Shown one piece after another: positions 25,352 through 34,803 of a stretch of DNA of 64,000 nt. Origin of the DNA: Zobellella denitrificans (GTDB taxonomy: Bacteria; Pseudomonadota; Gammaproteobacteria; Enterobacterales; Aeromonadaceae); NCBI RefSeq assembly GCF_002237365.1, contig NZ_NMUO01000001.1:1-64000 (forward strand), in the 5' to 3' direction. The notes under the pieces were generated by a model that saw only the letters and a program-made list of their open reading frames with translations, had not been told where the DNA came from and made no database searches. The translations under genes were made by a program, and so were the position numbers. Within the stretch, counting starts at the first letter, position 1. Each line of letters opens with the position of its first letter.

Positions 25352-26836
25352 TTATTCCGAGGCCAGCTCGAGGATTTTTTCCTGAGTGGCTTCTTCCCTG
25401 TCGAGAATGCCGGTGATATGCCCCTCGTGCATCACCATCACCCGGTCGCTCATGCCCAGGATTTCCGGCAGCTCCGACGACACCATGATGATGGCCACGC
25501 CCCGGTTGGCCAGTTCGCTGATAAGCTTGTAAATTTCCGCCTTGGCGCCCACGTCGATGCCGCGGGTGGGTTCGTCCAGGATCAGGATCTTGGGCTGGGC
25601 CAGCAGCCAGCGGGCGATCAGCACCTTTTGCTGGTTGCCGCCGCTCAGGTTGTTGATGATCTGATCCATGGTCGGGGTTTTGATGTTGAGCTTCTGGATC
25701 TGCTCCATGCAGTCCTTGACCATGTCCGCGTGCCTGACGAAGCCCTTGCCGTCGATGTAGCGGGGCATCTTGACGATGCTCATGTTTTCCAGCACCGACA
25801 GCACCAGGAACAACCCCGATTTTTTGCGATCCTCGGTGAGGAAGGCCAGCCCCAGATCGATGGCCTGGGCGGGAGAGCCGATGCTCACCTCCTGCCCTTC
25901 CAGCACCAGGCTGCCGCTGTCGGCCGGGTGCACCCCGAACAGGCTTTCCATCACCTCGCTGCGCCCGGCACCCACCAGGCCGGCCACGCCCAGGATCTCG
26001 CCCCGCTTGAGCGAAAAGCTCACGTCGTGGAACTTGCCGGCACGGCAGAGGTTGTTCACCGTCAGCACTTCTTCCCCGATGTTGTCGTTGAACTTGGGGA
26101 ACATCTGGGTCAGTTCGCGGCCCACCATCCTGGTGATCAGGCTCTGGCGGTCGAAATGCTCGGTCTTGTCCGAGCCGACATAGGTGCCGTCCCGGAAGAT
26201 GCTGATTTCATCGGTGATTTCGAAAATTTCGTCCATCTTGTGGCTGATGTAGACGATGGACTTGCCCTGCTCCTTGAGGTCGTTGATGATGCGGAACAGG
26301 TGGAACACCTCCCCTTCGGTCAGGGCCGAGGTGGGCTCGTCCATGATCACCACGTCGGCGTTGTAGGACACCGCCTTGGCGATTTCGATCATCTGCTGGG
26401 TGCCGATGCTGAGATCGCCCACCAGGGTGTCGGGTTTGACCTTGATGCTGAGCTGCTTGAGCAGCTTGTCGGTTTCCCGGTAGAGGGTGTCGTGATCGAC
26501 GAACAGGCCCTTCATGGGCTCACGGCCCAGCCAGATATTCTCCGCCACCGTCATATGGGGCACCAGGTTCAGTTCCTGGTGGATCATGGAAATGCCGGAG
26601 TGCAGGGCATCCATGGTGTCGCGGAAATTCATTTCCTTGCCCTTGACCTTGATGGTGCCGGTGTCGGGCGTATAGATACCGATCAGGCACTTCATCAGGG
26701 TGGATTTGCCGGCGCCGTTTTCCCCCATCAGGGCGTGTACACTGCCCGGCCGTATCTTCAGGGTGACGTTGTCCAGCGCCTTGACACCGGGGAAGCCTTT
26801 GCTGATGCCTTCGGCCTCGAGCACATATGGGTACAT
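25352..26836 (-). CDS. Sugar ABC transporter ATP-binding protein (two ATPase domains)
   Basis: A 494-residue duplicated ATPase of the RbsA/MglA type. Domain 1 has Walker A GENGAGKST, signature LSIGTQQMIEIAKA and Walker B VVIMDEPTSALTE. Domain 2 has the degenerate Walker A GLVGAGRSEV, then LSGGNQQKVLIARWLL and LILDEPTRGIDVG. The degenerate second Walker A is normal for the family. GGAGG upstream fixes the ATG at 26836. It energises uptake with the permease (22 bases downstream) and the binding protein (56 bases upstream). Confidence 0.93.
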   Translation of the reverse strand: MYPYVLEAEGISKGFPGVKALDNVTLKIRPGSVHALMGENGAGKSTLMKCLIGIYTPDTGTIKVKGKEMNFRDTMDALHSGISMIHQELNLVPHMTVAENIWLGREPMKGLFVDHDTLYRETDKLLKQLSIKVKPDTLVGDLSIGTQQMIEIAKAVSYNADVVIMDEPTSALTEGEVFHLFRIINDLKEQGKSIVYISHKMDEIFEITDEISIFRDGTYVGSDKTEHFDRQSLITRMVGRELTQMFPKFNDNIGEEVLTVNNLCRAGKFHDVSFSLKRGEILGVAGLVGAGRSEVMESLFGVHPADSGSLVLEGQEVSIGSPAQAIDLGLAFLTEDRKKSGLFLVLSVLENMSIVKMPRYIDGKGFVRHADMVKDCMEQIQKLNIKTPTMDQIINNLSGGNQQKVLIARWLLAQPKILILDEPTRGIDVGAKAEIYKLISELANRGVAIIMVSSELPEILGMSDRVMVMHEGHITGILDREEATQEKILELASE

Positions 26837-26892
26837 CTGATTACCTCCGAGACGTATCAAGGGGGCCCGGCCCGCGGGCCCCGGTTGATGGC

Positions 26893-27816
26893 TTAGTTAC
26901 GTCCAACGAATTCCTTGTGGTTTTCCGGAGAAACCAGCTCGTAGGGGATCATGACGTTTTTATCCACGGCCTCCCCTTTTGCCATTTTCACCGCCGTTTC
27001 GATGGAGGCCTTGCCCTGGCCCTTGGCGTCCTGGAACACGGTCAGAGCCATCATGCCCTTGTCGACAAAGGCCAGGGCGTCGGGGGTGGCGTCCACCCCG
27101 CCCACGATCACGTCCTTCAGGCGATTGGGTCCCAGGGCCATGATGGCACCGATGGCCATTTCATCGTTGTTGGAAGCGATGGCGTCGATCTCGTAACCGG
27201 ACAGCAGCCAGTTGTTGGTCACGTCGATGCCTTCCTTGCGGGACCACTTGCCGGTTTCCTTGGCGATGATCTTGATGTCCGGGTACTTGGCGGCCACTTC
27301 TTCCACCCCGCTGGTACGGTCACGGGTGGCTTCGTTGGACAGCTCCCCCATCAGGATGGCGACATTGCCCTTGCCGCCCAACTTCTCGGCGATATATTCC
27401 ATCTGCAGTCGGCCGGCCACCTTGGAGTCGGAACCGACAAAGGCCATGCCGTCGGGCAGTGCGGCCTCGGGGCGACGGTTGACGAAGATGAGGGGAATGC
27501 CGGCGGCCTCGGCGCGTTTGATGATGGGCGCCACCGCCTGGGTATCCACCGGGTTGATCACGATGGCGTCCAGCTTCTGGTTGACGAAGCTCTCCACCTG
27601 CTGCAATTGCTGCCCCACGTCGTTCTTGGCGTCCTCGAACTGGGCACTGACACCGTCCAGCTCCGCGGTTTTCTCCTGCATGGCCTGGCGCACCAGGGTC
27701 AGGAAGTTGTCGTCGAACAGCGCCATGGACACCCCGATCTTGATATCCTCGGCATAAGCGCCGAAGGGCAGTACCGAGGCCAGGGCGGAGGCAACAATCA
27801 GTTTCTTGAATTTCAT
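26893..27816 (-). CDS. Periplasmic sugar/inositol-binding protein
   Basis: A 307-residue type-1 periplasmic binding protein of the RbsB family. The signal peptide is MKFKKLIVASALASVLPFGA, with cleavage after AYA. The mature domain starts EDIKIGVSMALFDDNFLTLV, with DAIVINPVDTQAVAPIIKRA, IPLIFVNRRPE, AIASNNDEMAIGAI and VGGVDATPDALAFVD. The NRRPE segment is typical of inositol-binding members, so myo-inositol is the favoured ligand (inference). AAGGAGT upstream selects the ATG at 27816. It heads the ABC operon, and operator-like sequences lie upstream at 27913-27957. Confidence 0.9.
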   Translation of the reverse strand: MKFKKLIVASALASVLPFGAYAEDIKIGVSMALFDDNFLTLVRQAMQEKTAELDGVSAQFEDAKNDVGQQLQQVESFVNQKLDAIVINPVDTQAVAPIIKRAEAAGIPLIFVNRRPEAALPDGMAFVGSDSKVAGRLQMEYIAEKLGGKGNVAILMGELSNEATRDRTSGVEEVAAKYPDIKIIAKETGKWSRKEGIDVTNNWLLSGYEIDAIASNNDEMAIGAIMALGPNRLKDVIVGGVDATPDALAFVDKGMMALTVFQDAKGQGKASIETAVKMAKGEAVDKNVMIPYELVSPENHKEFVGRN

Positions 27817-27912
27817 GGTCTTACTCCTTGTAGGGAAGCGGTGTTTCATTCCTTGAGGCTGCCAAACCACGCTGCAGCCGTTGAGAGCATGGTCGTTCCT
27901 GCGAACATCCTA

Positions 27913-27931
27913 TTTGAACGTTTATTTCAAA
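27913..27931. promoter_or_regulatory. Inverted repeat TTTGAA-N7-TTCAAA upstream of the ABC operon
   Basis: Perfect 6-base arms lie about 100 bases before the binding-protein start. Together with the adjacent motif at 27940-27957 it lies in a gene-free, AT-rich stretch (27817-28203) that must hold the ABC operon promoter. Confidence 0.45.
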
Positions 27932-27939
27932 ATTAATAT

Positions 27940-27957
27940 TGTTGGAATTTATGATTT
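27940..27957 (-). promoter_or_regulatory. Operator-like motif of the ABC operon
   Basis: On the minus strand it reads AAATCATAAATTCCAACA. The 15-base string CATAAATTCCAACAA is identical to the one in the lacI/iolG divergent promoter at 29328. A conserved 15-mer at two promoters of one pathway points to a shared regulator. Confidence 0.55.
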
Positions 27958-28169
27958 TTCGCAAGGCGCCATCACCACTAAACAGCAAAAAATAACAATT
28001 CTTTGACATGGATCTTGTTATGGTGCTCCCGGCCCGAACATCAGCTCGGGCATCAATTTATTAAACCCATATAAATCATTAGGTTATGAGCACTCCCAAA
28101 GTTAAGGAGAAAAGCCGGTGCCCATGCCCCGCCCGGGCCCGCGAGGACCCGGAACGGAGCGGGACAGAA

Positions 28170-28187
28170 TGAAATGTAAATTTCAAC
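28170..28187. promoter_or_regulatory. Operator-like palindrome next to the lacI gene end
   Basis: TGAAATGTAAATTTCAAC contains the perfect palindrome TGAAAT-GTAA-ATTTCA. It resembles the motifs at 29323 and 27940 and lies 17 bases beyond the lacI stop codon, in the region upstream of the ABC operon. It is the most symmetric copy of the proposed operator. Confidence 0.5.
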
Positions 28188-28203
28188 AGCGGCGGACGGC
28201 AGC

Positions 28204-29214
28204 TCAGCCGCCGATGTTTTCGGGAGTGAACAGGGAGAAGTCGATACGCCCGCCGGTGATGGCGCGGGGGCCCTGCTCCAGGTGGTTGAGCAGCAGCTCC
28301 AGGGCGCGAAAGGCGTGCAGCCTGGGGTTCTGATCCAGGGTCAACTGCATCAGGCCGCGTTTTAGCAGATCTTCGGTGGTGGCGTGGCGCTCATGGCCGA
28401 TAAAGACGCAACGCCCGGCCAGATCCCGGCGTGCCAGCAGGCGGGCAATGGTGCCGTTGCCGGGCCCGGTGTTGTACACCGCCACCACCCGGCCCTCGGC
28501 CAGCCGCTCCCGCACCAGGAACTCGATAAGGTCATTCTGCTCCCGGCCCTCCAGCACCCGGGGCAGCAGATGGGGCGCGGATTCCGCCAGCCGCTCCCGG
28601 CAGCCCCGCATCCGCTCCCGGTGCACCAGCACCTCCAGCGGGCCGCACACCACCAGCACCTCGCCGGGATCCCGGCACCACTGGCCCAGCAGCCAGCCGG
28701 CGGTACGCCCGGCGGCGTATTGATCGATGCCCACATGGGCAAGGGGCGCCGTGCCCGGCAGCTCGGTGACCAGGGTGATCACCGGCACTCCCCTTGCCGT
28801 GGCGGCGTTCACCGCCGCCACCACCGCCGGATGATCCGAGCCGAACAGGATGATGCCGTCCCGGCCGGCGGCGGCCTCGCCCAGTTTCTTCGCCAGCAGG
28901 GACGGCTCCCGCTCGCCCACAAAGGTACGGTGCAGCACCAGGCGCCGCTTGCCCAGGGTGTCGGCCGCCTGCATAAAGCTCTTGCTCAGCTGTTTGAAGA
29001 AATAGGTGTCGCTGTCGCTCAGGAACACCTCTATATGGCGCAGCCGGCGCCATTCGTCGGGCAACACCCGTTTCAATCCCAGCTCCCGGGCAATACGGAT
29101 CACCCGCTCGGCGGTGTCCGGCGACACATTGCCCCGCTCGTTCAACACCCGATCCACCGTGGCTTCCCCCACCCCGGCCCGTCTGGCGACCTCCGCCAGC
29201 GTGATCTTCTTCAT
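28204..29214 (-). CDS. LacI-family transcriptional regulator of inositol genes
   Basis: A 336-residue LacI/GalR-type regulator. The helix-turn-helix is MKKITLAEVARRAGVGEATV followed by DRVLNERGNVSPDT. The effector domain has IEVFLSDSDTYFFKQLSKSF (ABC sugar-binding-like), IILFGSDHPAVVAAVNAA and FIGHERHATTEDLLKRGL. The substitution of DR for SR/SH in the recognition helix (ATVDRVLN) is typical of a subgroup that regulates inositol and related sugars. It lies between the ABC operon and divergent iolG-iolI, and four copies of a candidate operator surround these promoters. Control of those units is inferred from position. Confidence 0.85.
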   Translation of the reverse strand: MKKITLAEVARRAGVGEATVDRVLNERGNVSPDTAERVIRIARELGLKRVLPDEWRRLRHIEVFLSDSDTYFFKQLSKSFMQAADTLGKRRLVLHRTFVGEREPSLLAKKLGEAAAGRDGIILFGSDHPAVVAAVNAATARGVPVITLVTELPGTAPLAHVGIDQYAAGRTAGWLLGQWCRDPGEVLVVCGPLEVLVHRERMRGCRERLAESAPHLLPRVLEGREQNDLIEFLVRERLAEGRVVAVYNTGPGNGTIARLLARRDLAGRCVFIGHERHATTEDLLKRGLMQLTLDQNPRLHAFRALELLLNHLEQGPRAITGGRIDFSLFTPENIGG

Positions 29215-29322
29215 GTTTTTTCACTCCAGATCCCGACATGAGCCCAGTATAGCCCCGGGTGATGGCTTTCCATCATCACGCTCTTGGCGTTTCTGCCCCG
29301 CCACTGCTTATAGTGATGGTCA

Positions 29323-29341
29323 TGAAACATAAATTCCAACA
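29323..29341 (+). promoter_or_regulatory. Operator-like motif in the lacI/iolG divergent promoter
   Basis: TGAAACATAAATTCCAACA lies between the divergent lacI (start 29214) and iolG (start 29434). It shares CATAAATTCCAACAA with the ABC operon region and TGAAACA-AAATTCCA with the MFS region. It would allow autoregulation of lacI and control of iolG-iolI. Confidence 0.55.
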
Positions 29342-29388
29342 AGCCGGTAACATCGAAAAATGCCGGCCTGCGGGAAGCAGACCACTGA

Positions 29389-30447
<1,059 letters not shown>

Positions 30448-30466
30448 TGTACGGAGCCGAATCAAG

Positions 30467-31285
30467 ATGTCTCAACTGACCCCGACTTTCTCCCTGAACC
30501 ATATGACGGCGCCCAGGCTGAGCGCCTTCGAACTGCTCGACACCGCCAGGGCCCTGGGCCTGCAGGCGGTGGAGCTGCGCAACGACGTGGCCGACAACAG
30601 CATCAGCGAGCTGGACAACGCCCGCGCCATCGGCGCCCGGGCCCGTGAACTCGGCATCGAGATCCTGAGCATCAACGCCCTCTATCCGTTCAACGTCTGG
30701 AACCAGGAGCGCGCCGCCCAGGCCGAAAGGCTGGCCGAACTGGCCGCCGCCTGTGGCGCCACCGGCCTGGTGCTGTGCCCGCTCAACGACGGCAGCTTCC
30801 AGGGCTCGGACCCCGCCAGCCTGGAGCAGGCCCTGCGCGGCCTCCAGCCGATACTGGAAAAGCACGGCCTCAAGGGTTTCGTGGAGCCGCTGGGCTTTCC
30901 CGTCTCCTCCCTGCGGCTGAAAAAACACGCGGTGGCCGCCATCCAGGCGGTGGGCGGCGAGGGCCGCTTTGCCCTGGTGCATGACACCTTCCACCACAGG
31001 GTGGCGGGCGAAACCGAGTTCTTCCCCGAGTTCACCGGCCTGGTGCACATCTCCGGGGTGGAAGACACCGCCATCGGCTACGAGCAGATGCTGGACGCCC
31101 ACCGGGTGCTGGTCGGCCCCGCGGACCGGCTGGACAATATCGGCCAGATCCGCACCCTGCTCCAGGCCGGCTACCGGGGCTACTTCTCCTTCGAGCCCTT
31201 CGCCAGGGAAGTGTGCGAGCTGGATGAGCCGCTGCCGGCGGTGCAGGCCAGCATGGACTTTATCGCCGAAGGCGTGCAGGGCTAA
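30467..31285 (+). CDS. iolI: IolI-like inosose isomerase (TIM barrel)
   Basis: A 272-residue xylose-isomerase-like TIM-barrel protein. It begins MSQLTPTFSLNHMTAPRLSA, then AVELRNDVADNSISELDNAR. Metal-site regions are FVEPLGFPVSSLR, LVHDTFHHRVAGE and VHISGVEDTAIGYEQMLDAH. B. subtilis IolI interconverts inososes (EC 5.3.99.11), and this protein has the same length and layout. It forms a two-gene operon with iolG and ends at a terminator at 31319. Assignment to isomerase rather than epimerase rests on context. Confidence 0.82.
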   Translation: MSQLTPTFSLNHMTAPRLSAFELLDTARALGLQAVELRNDVADNSISELDNARAIGARARELGIEILSINALYPFNVWNQERAAQAERLAELAAACGATGLVLCPLNDGSFQGSDPASLEQALRGLQPILEKHGLKGFVEPLGFPVSSLRLKKHAVAAIQAVGGEGRFALVHDTFHHRVAGETEFFPEFTGLVHISGVEDTAIGYEQMLDAHRVLVGPADRLDNIGQIRTLLQAGYRGYFSFEPFAREVCELDEPLPAVQASMDFIAEGVQG

Positions 31286-31318
31286 GTCCCCGCTCCCTCT
31301 CGTCGTCTCCCCATAAGC

Positions 31319-31356
31319 AAAGGGCCCCGGCTCCGCATCGGACCGGGCCCTTTTGT
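31319..31356 (+). terminator. Terminator after iolG-iolI
   Basis: AAAGGGCCCCGG and CCGGGCCCTTTT pair across a short interrupted loop, and the stem ends in TTTTG. It lies 34 bases after the iolI stop. Confidence 0.85.
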
Positions 31357-31437
31357 ATTGAATAAATGACCGGCGACTTTGCCTGCGGCCAGCCATGGGG
31401 GTAAACTGGGCCCACATTCGCAGTACGGGTCATTCCT

Positions 31438-31995
31438 ATGAAGCAATTCGCCGAGTTCATCCCGCTTATCATCTTCTTCGTGGTGTACAAGACGGTCGAC
31501 ATCTATGCCGCCACCGGCGCCCTGATGGCCGCCACCTGTGTGCAGATGCTGGTGCAGTGGCTCCGGCACAAAAAGCTGGAAAAAATGCACCTCGTCACCC
31601 TGGTACTGGTGTTGTTCTTCGGCGGGCTGACCATGTTCTTCCAGGATGACGCCTTCATCAAATGGAAGGTGACCGCCGTCAACGCCCTGTTCGCCGCCGG
31701 CCTGCTGGTCAGCCGCTACGGTTTCGGCAAAAACCTGATCAAGCAGATGCTGGGCAAGGAAATGCCCCTGCCGGATGCCATCTGGGACAGGGCCAACCTG
31801 GCCTGGGTGGGCTTTTTCGCCTTCTGCGGCGCCCTCAACGTCTATGTGGCCTTTTACCTGTCCCAGGAATTCTGGGTCAACTTCAAGGTGTTCGGCCTGC
31901 TCGGCCTGACCCTGGCCTTCACCTTCGCCACCGCCTTTTATCTCTATCGCCAGTTGCCGGCACAGGACGGCACCAAACAAGAAGGACAACCCTGA
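31438..31995 (+). CDS. yciB: Inner-membrane septation protein YciB (IspZ)
   Basis: A 185-residue protein with five to six transmembrane helices. It starts [20 protein letters not shown], and [40 protein letters not shown] and [14 protein letters not shown] are all YciB signatures. In E. coli YciB has roles in envelope synthesis and cell division or septation. Its TGA overlaps the ATG of yciI (TGATG), so the two are coupled, as in E. coli where yciI lies nearby. The pair interrupts the sugar-catabolism region and is a core-genome island. Confidence 0.95.
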   Translation: MKQFAEFIPLIIFFVVYKTVDIYAATGALMAATCVQMLVQWLRHKKLEKMHLVTLVLVLFFGGLTMFFQDDAFIKWKVTAVNALFAAGLLVSRYGFGKNLIKQMLGKEMPLPDAIWDRANLAWVGFFAFCGALNVYVAFYLSQEFWVNFKVFGLLGLTLAFTFATAFYLYRQLPAQDGTKQEGQP

Positions 31996-32294
31996 TGTGG
32001 TACGTGATTTTCAGTGAAGATGTTCCCAACAGCCTGCCCATGCGCAAGGAAGCCCGTCCGGCCCACCTGGCCCGGCTGCAGGCCCTGGCCGATGAAGGCC
32101 GGCTGCTGGTGGCCGGCCCCAACCCGGCCGTCGACGCCGAAGACCCGGCCGAGGCCGGTTTTACCGGCAGCACTGTGATTGCCGAGTTCGACTCGCTGGA
32201 CGCCGCCCGGGCCTGGGCCGATGCCGATCCCTACCTGGCCGCCGGCGTCTACGCCTCGGTCATCGTCAAACCCTTCAGGAAAGTCCTGCCCTGA
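31995..32294 (+). CDS. yciI: YciI family protein
   Basis: A 99-residue cytoplasmic protein with the YciI ferredoxin-like fold. It begins [20 protein letters not shown], has [20 protein letters not shown] with the conserved histidine, [20 protein letters not shown] and [20 protein letters not shown]. The family's enzymatic role is unsettled. It overlaps yciB by one base and ends at a terminator 9 bases later. Confidence 0.93.
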   Translation: MWYVIFSEDVPNSLPMRKEARPAHLARLQALADEGRLLVAGPNPAVDAEDPAEAGFTGSTVIAEFDSLDAARAWADADPYLAAGVYASVIVKPFRKVLP

Positions 32295-32302
32295 ATGCCC
32301 CA

Positions 32303-32326
32303 AGCCGGCCTCAGGCCGGTTTTTTA
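32303..32326 (+). terminator. Terminator after yciB-yciI
   Basis: CCGGCCT and AGGCCGG form a tight stem with a 1-base centre, followed by six T residues. The next gene, on the opposite strand, ends at 32327. Confidence 0.92.
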
Positions 32327-33343
32327 TTATCCCCTGAGATGAGAACGCCGGAGCACCAGGGCGCCGGGCGCCAGGTAGCGTGACGGCGGCTCAACTGTCG
32401 TCAGCCGGCGGATGGCCTCGCTGACCAGGGTCTGCAGCGGCTGCCGATAGGTGGTCAGCTCATAGCAGGGCGAGGCGGCCTGATCGATGTCGTCGAAGCC
32501 GACAATGGCCATGCGCCCTTCCTCTCCGCGCACCTTGAGCGCCTCCAGCGCCCCTATCGCCAGTATGTCGTTCTCGCAGAACAGGGCTGCTATCCGCACC
32601 TCTCTCGGGGTGGTATCCAGGTAGCGGAGCAGGCTCTGGTAGCCCTGCTCCCGCTGGTAATGCTCGGCGCCGAGGATAAGGTCCAGGGCTTTGCCCCGTT
32701 CGGCCAGCCCCTCCCGGAAGCCGTCCAGGCGCCGGAGGTGGTTGGTTTCCGCCGGAGGCCCCGCCATGTAGCCGATGCGCTCATAGCCCTGGGCCGCCAT
32801 CAGGGCGGCAATTTCCTGCCCGGCCCGGTAGCCGTCGGTGCTGACCACGTGAATGTCCGGATTGTCGCTGTTGCGGTAGAGCACGATCAGCGGGATATCG
32901 CTGATGTTCCTCGCCAACTGCAGCAGTTCGTCGCTCAGTATGGTGCCGAGGAAGATCAGTCCGTCCACCTGGAACTGGTCCGCCAACGACATGGCGGCGC
33001 GGTAGCTCTGCTCCGAGGTGATGTTGAGTAGCATGGCCATGTAGCCCTTTTGCTGCAGCTGGCGGGTGATCTCGTCCAGGATAGTGGCGAGATTGGGATT
33101 GCCCAGTTCGTCGACCACCAGGCCGACGATATTGGTCCGCCGGGTGGTCAGACTGCGCGCCAGCAGGTTGGGCCGATAGCCCAGTTCCTCGGCGGCCCGC
33201 CGCACCCGCTCCAGGGCCTTGGGAGAAATGGACGCCCCTTCGGTAAAGGCCCGGGAGACGGTCCATTTGGAGACGCCGGCCCGCTGCGCCACATCGCTGG
33301 CGGTGACCTTGCGGCCCTGTTGTTCCTGTGTGTTTTTTGCCAT
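32327..33343 (-). CDS. LacI-family regulator divergent from the second oxidoreductase operon
   Basis: A 338-residue LacI/GalR repressor. The helix-turn-helix is KVTASDVAQRAGVSKWTVSR, then AFTEGASISPKALERV, and the hinge is YRPNLLARSL. The sugar-binding domain has VDGLIFLGTILSDELLQLAR, LIVLYRNSDNPDIHVVSTDG and VGFDDIDQAASPCYELTT. It is divergent from the oxidoreductase gene at 33592. The intergenic region carries at least three copies of an 18-base palindrome typical of LacI operators, so autoregulation and repression of 33592-35745 are likely. The inducer is unknown. Confidence 0.88.
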   Translation of the reverse strand: MAKNTQEQQGRKVTASDVAQRAGVSKWTVSRAFTEGASISPKALERVRRAAEELGYRPNLLARSLTTRRTNIVGLVVDELGNPNLATILDEITRQLQQKGYMAMLLNITSEQSYRAAMSLADQFQVDGLIFLGTILSDELLQLARNISDIPLIVLYRNSDNPDIHVVSTDGYRAGQEIAALMAAQGYERIGYMAGPPAETNHLRRLDGFREGLAERGKALDLILGAEHYQREQGYQSLLRYLDTTPREVRIAALFCENDILAIGALEALKVRGEEGRMAIVGFDDIDQAASPCYELTTYRQPLQTLVSEAIRRLTTVEPPSRYLAPGALVLRRSHLRG

Positions 33344-33388
33344 GCTCGAATTTTATGTTGACAGAAGGTTGGCTTGCGCTCTAGTGTA

Positions 33389-33406
33389 TTTGAAACCGGG
33401 TGCAAA
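33389..33406. promoter_or_regulatory. LacI operator copy 1
   Basis: TTTGAAACCGGGTGCAAA is an imperfect palindrome around a central CG and matches the consensus TTTGCACCCGGGTGCAAA at 16 of 18 positions. It lies nearest the lacI start. Confidence 0.65.
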
Positions 33407-33477
33407 AGGGAAGGGATTCGTGCTTTTCCCCTGTAACCGAGTGACCGACAGAGGTTGTCGGTTTTTTAAAGCACCGA

Positions 33478-33495
33478 ATTGCAACCGGGTGCATA
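33478..33495. promoter_or_regulatory. LacI operator copy 2
   Basis: ATTGCAACCGGGTGCATA matches the 18-base consensus at 15 positions, with the CCGGGTGCA half intact. It lies mid-way in the divergent promoter region. A weaker relative (CTGTAACCGAGTGACCGA) is at 33431-33448. Confidence 0.6.
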
Positions 33496-33528
33496 AAGCG
33501 AAGCGAATTCGCAATTTTTTTCACCCTC

Positions 33529-33546
33529 TTTGCACCCGAGTGCAAA
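33529..33546. promoter_or_regulatory. LacI operator copy 3
   Basis: TTTGCACCCGAGTGCAAA has perfect 7-base arms (TTTGCAC/GTGCAAA). It lies 45 bases before the oxidoreductase start, a position suited to blocking transcription. Confidence 0.72.
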
Positions 33547-33591
33547 GAGGGGCAGGAGCGACAGGGTCGCCACTTTGAAGAGGATGAAGAC

Positions 33592-34764
33592 ATGATAAAC
33601 GGAGAAAGAACAACCGCACGGCCCCTGCGCTGGGGCATGGTGGGTGGCGGCCGCACCGGTCAGGTGGGCTACAAGCACCGCACCGGCGCCCTGCGCGACG
33701 GCACTTACCAACTGCTGGCCGGCGCCTTCGACCTGGACGCGGCGCGCGGCCGCGACTTCGGCACCCGGCTGGGGGTGGCCGAAGATCGCTGCTACACCAC
33801 CTATCAGGAGCTGATCGCGGGCGAGACCGCCCGTGAAGACGGCATAGAAGTGGTGTCGATCGCCACCCCCAACTTTACCCACTTCGAGATCACCAAGGCG
33901 TGCCTGGAAGCGGGCCTGCATGTCATCTGCGAAAAACCCTTGTTCTTCACCGTCGCCGAATGCGAAGAGGTAGCGACACTGGCCGCGGACAAGGGTCTGA
34001 TCGTGGGCGTGACCTACGGCTTCACCGGCCATCCGCTGGTGCACCAAATGGCCGCCATGGTCAAGAAGGGCATGCTGGGCGAGATCCGCATCGTCGACAT
34101 GCAGTACACCCACGGTTTCAACTCCGGCGACGACACCGGCGCGGGCGAGGCGGTGAAATGGCGGACCAACCCCGCCACCGCGGGGGCGACCTTCGTGCTG
34201 GGCGATATCGGCACCCATCTCTACTACCTGTCCGAGGTGGTGCTGCCGCACCTGAAGATCGACAAGCTGCTGTGCGATCGCAAGGCCTTTATCCCGACCA
34301 GGGCCCCGCTTGAGGACCACGCCACCGTGCTCATGCATTACGACAACGGCGCCCGCGGCCGTCTCTGGGTGTCGTCGGTGAACGCCGGCAACATGGGCTC
34401 CCAGCGCTACCGTTTCGTCGGTTCCAAGGCCTCCGTCGAGTGGTCCGATGCCCACCCCGACCAGTTGATCTACGAAGTGCAGGGCGAGCCGAACCGCACC
34501 CTGCACCACGGCATGCCCTATCTCGAAGCAGAAAGCCTGGCGGTCGACCGCATGGGCGCGCTGCACACCGAGGGCCTGGGTGACAGCTGGGCCAATATCT
34601 ACCTGTGGATCGCCCAGGCCATCGACGCCAAACAGCGCGGTGACGAGGACTTCCTGAGCACCCATCATTACCCGGGCATCGAGGCCGGCACCGAAGGGGT
34701 GCGCTGGCTCGAAAACTGCGTGCGCTCGGCCGACGCGGGCGCCGCTTGGGTCGACTATCAATAA
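33592..34764 (+). CDS. Gfo/Idh/MocA family oxidoreductase, paralogue of 19310-20482
   Basis: A 390-residue NAD(P)-dependent dehydrogenase. It begins MINGERTTARPLRWGMVGGG, has ASATPN-type motif IEVVSIATPNFTHFEITK, the catalytic lysine in VICEKPLFFTVAE and IVDMQYTHGFNSGDDTGAGE. It ends GVRWLENCVRSADAGAAWVD. Length and both termini match the product of 19310, so the genes are paralogues. It is followed 39 bases later by a TIM-barrel gene, repeating the dehydrogenase plus epimerase pairing seen at 19310-21445. The substrate is not known; an inositol isomer or other polyol fits the neighbourhood. Confidence 0.84.
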   Translation: MINGERTTARPLRWGMVGGGRTGQVGYKHRTGALRDGTYQLLAGAFDLDAARGRDFGTRLGVAEDRCYTTYQELIAGETAREDGIEVVSIATPNFTHFEITKACLEAGLHVICEKPLFFTVAECEEVATLAADKGLIVGVTYGFTGHPLVHQMAAMVKKGMLGEIRIVDMQYTHGFNSGDDTGAGEAVKWRTNPATAGATFVLGDIGTHLYYLSEVVLPHLKIDKLLCDRKAFIPTRAPLEDHATVLMHYDNGARGRLWVSSVNAGNMGSQRYRFVGSKASVEWSDAHPDQLIYEVQGEPNRTLHHGMPYLEAESLAVDRMGALHTEGLGDSWANIYLWIAQAIDAKQRGDEDFLSTHHYPGIEAGTEGVRWLENCVRSADAGAAWVDYQ

Positions 34765-34803
34765 TCGGTCATCAACAGCCTTAGCAACCAAGGATCAACC
34801 AAC

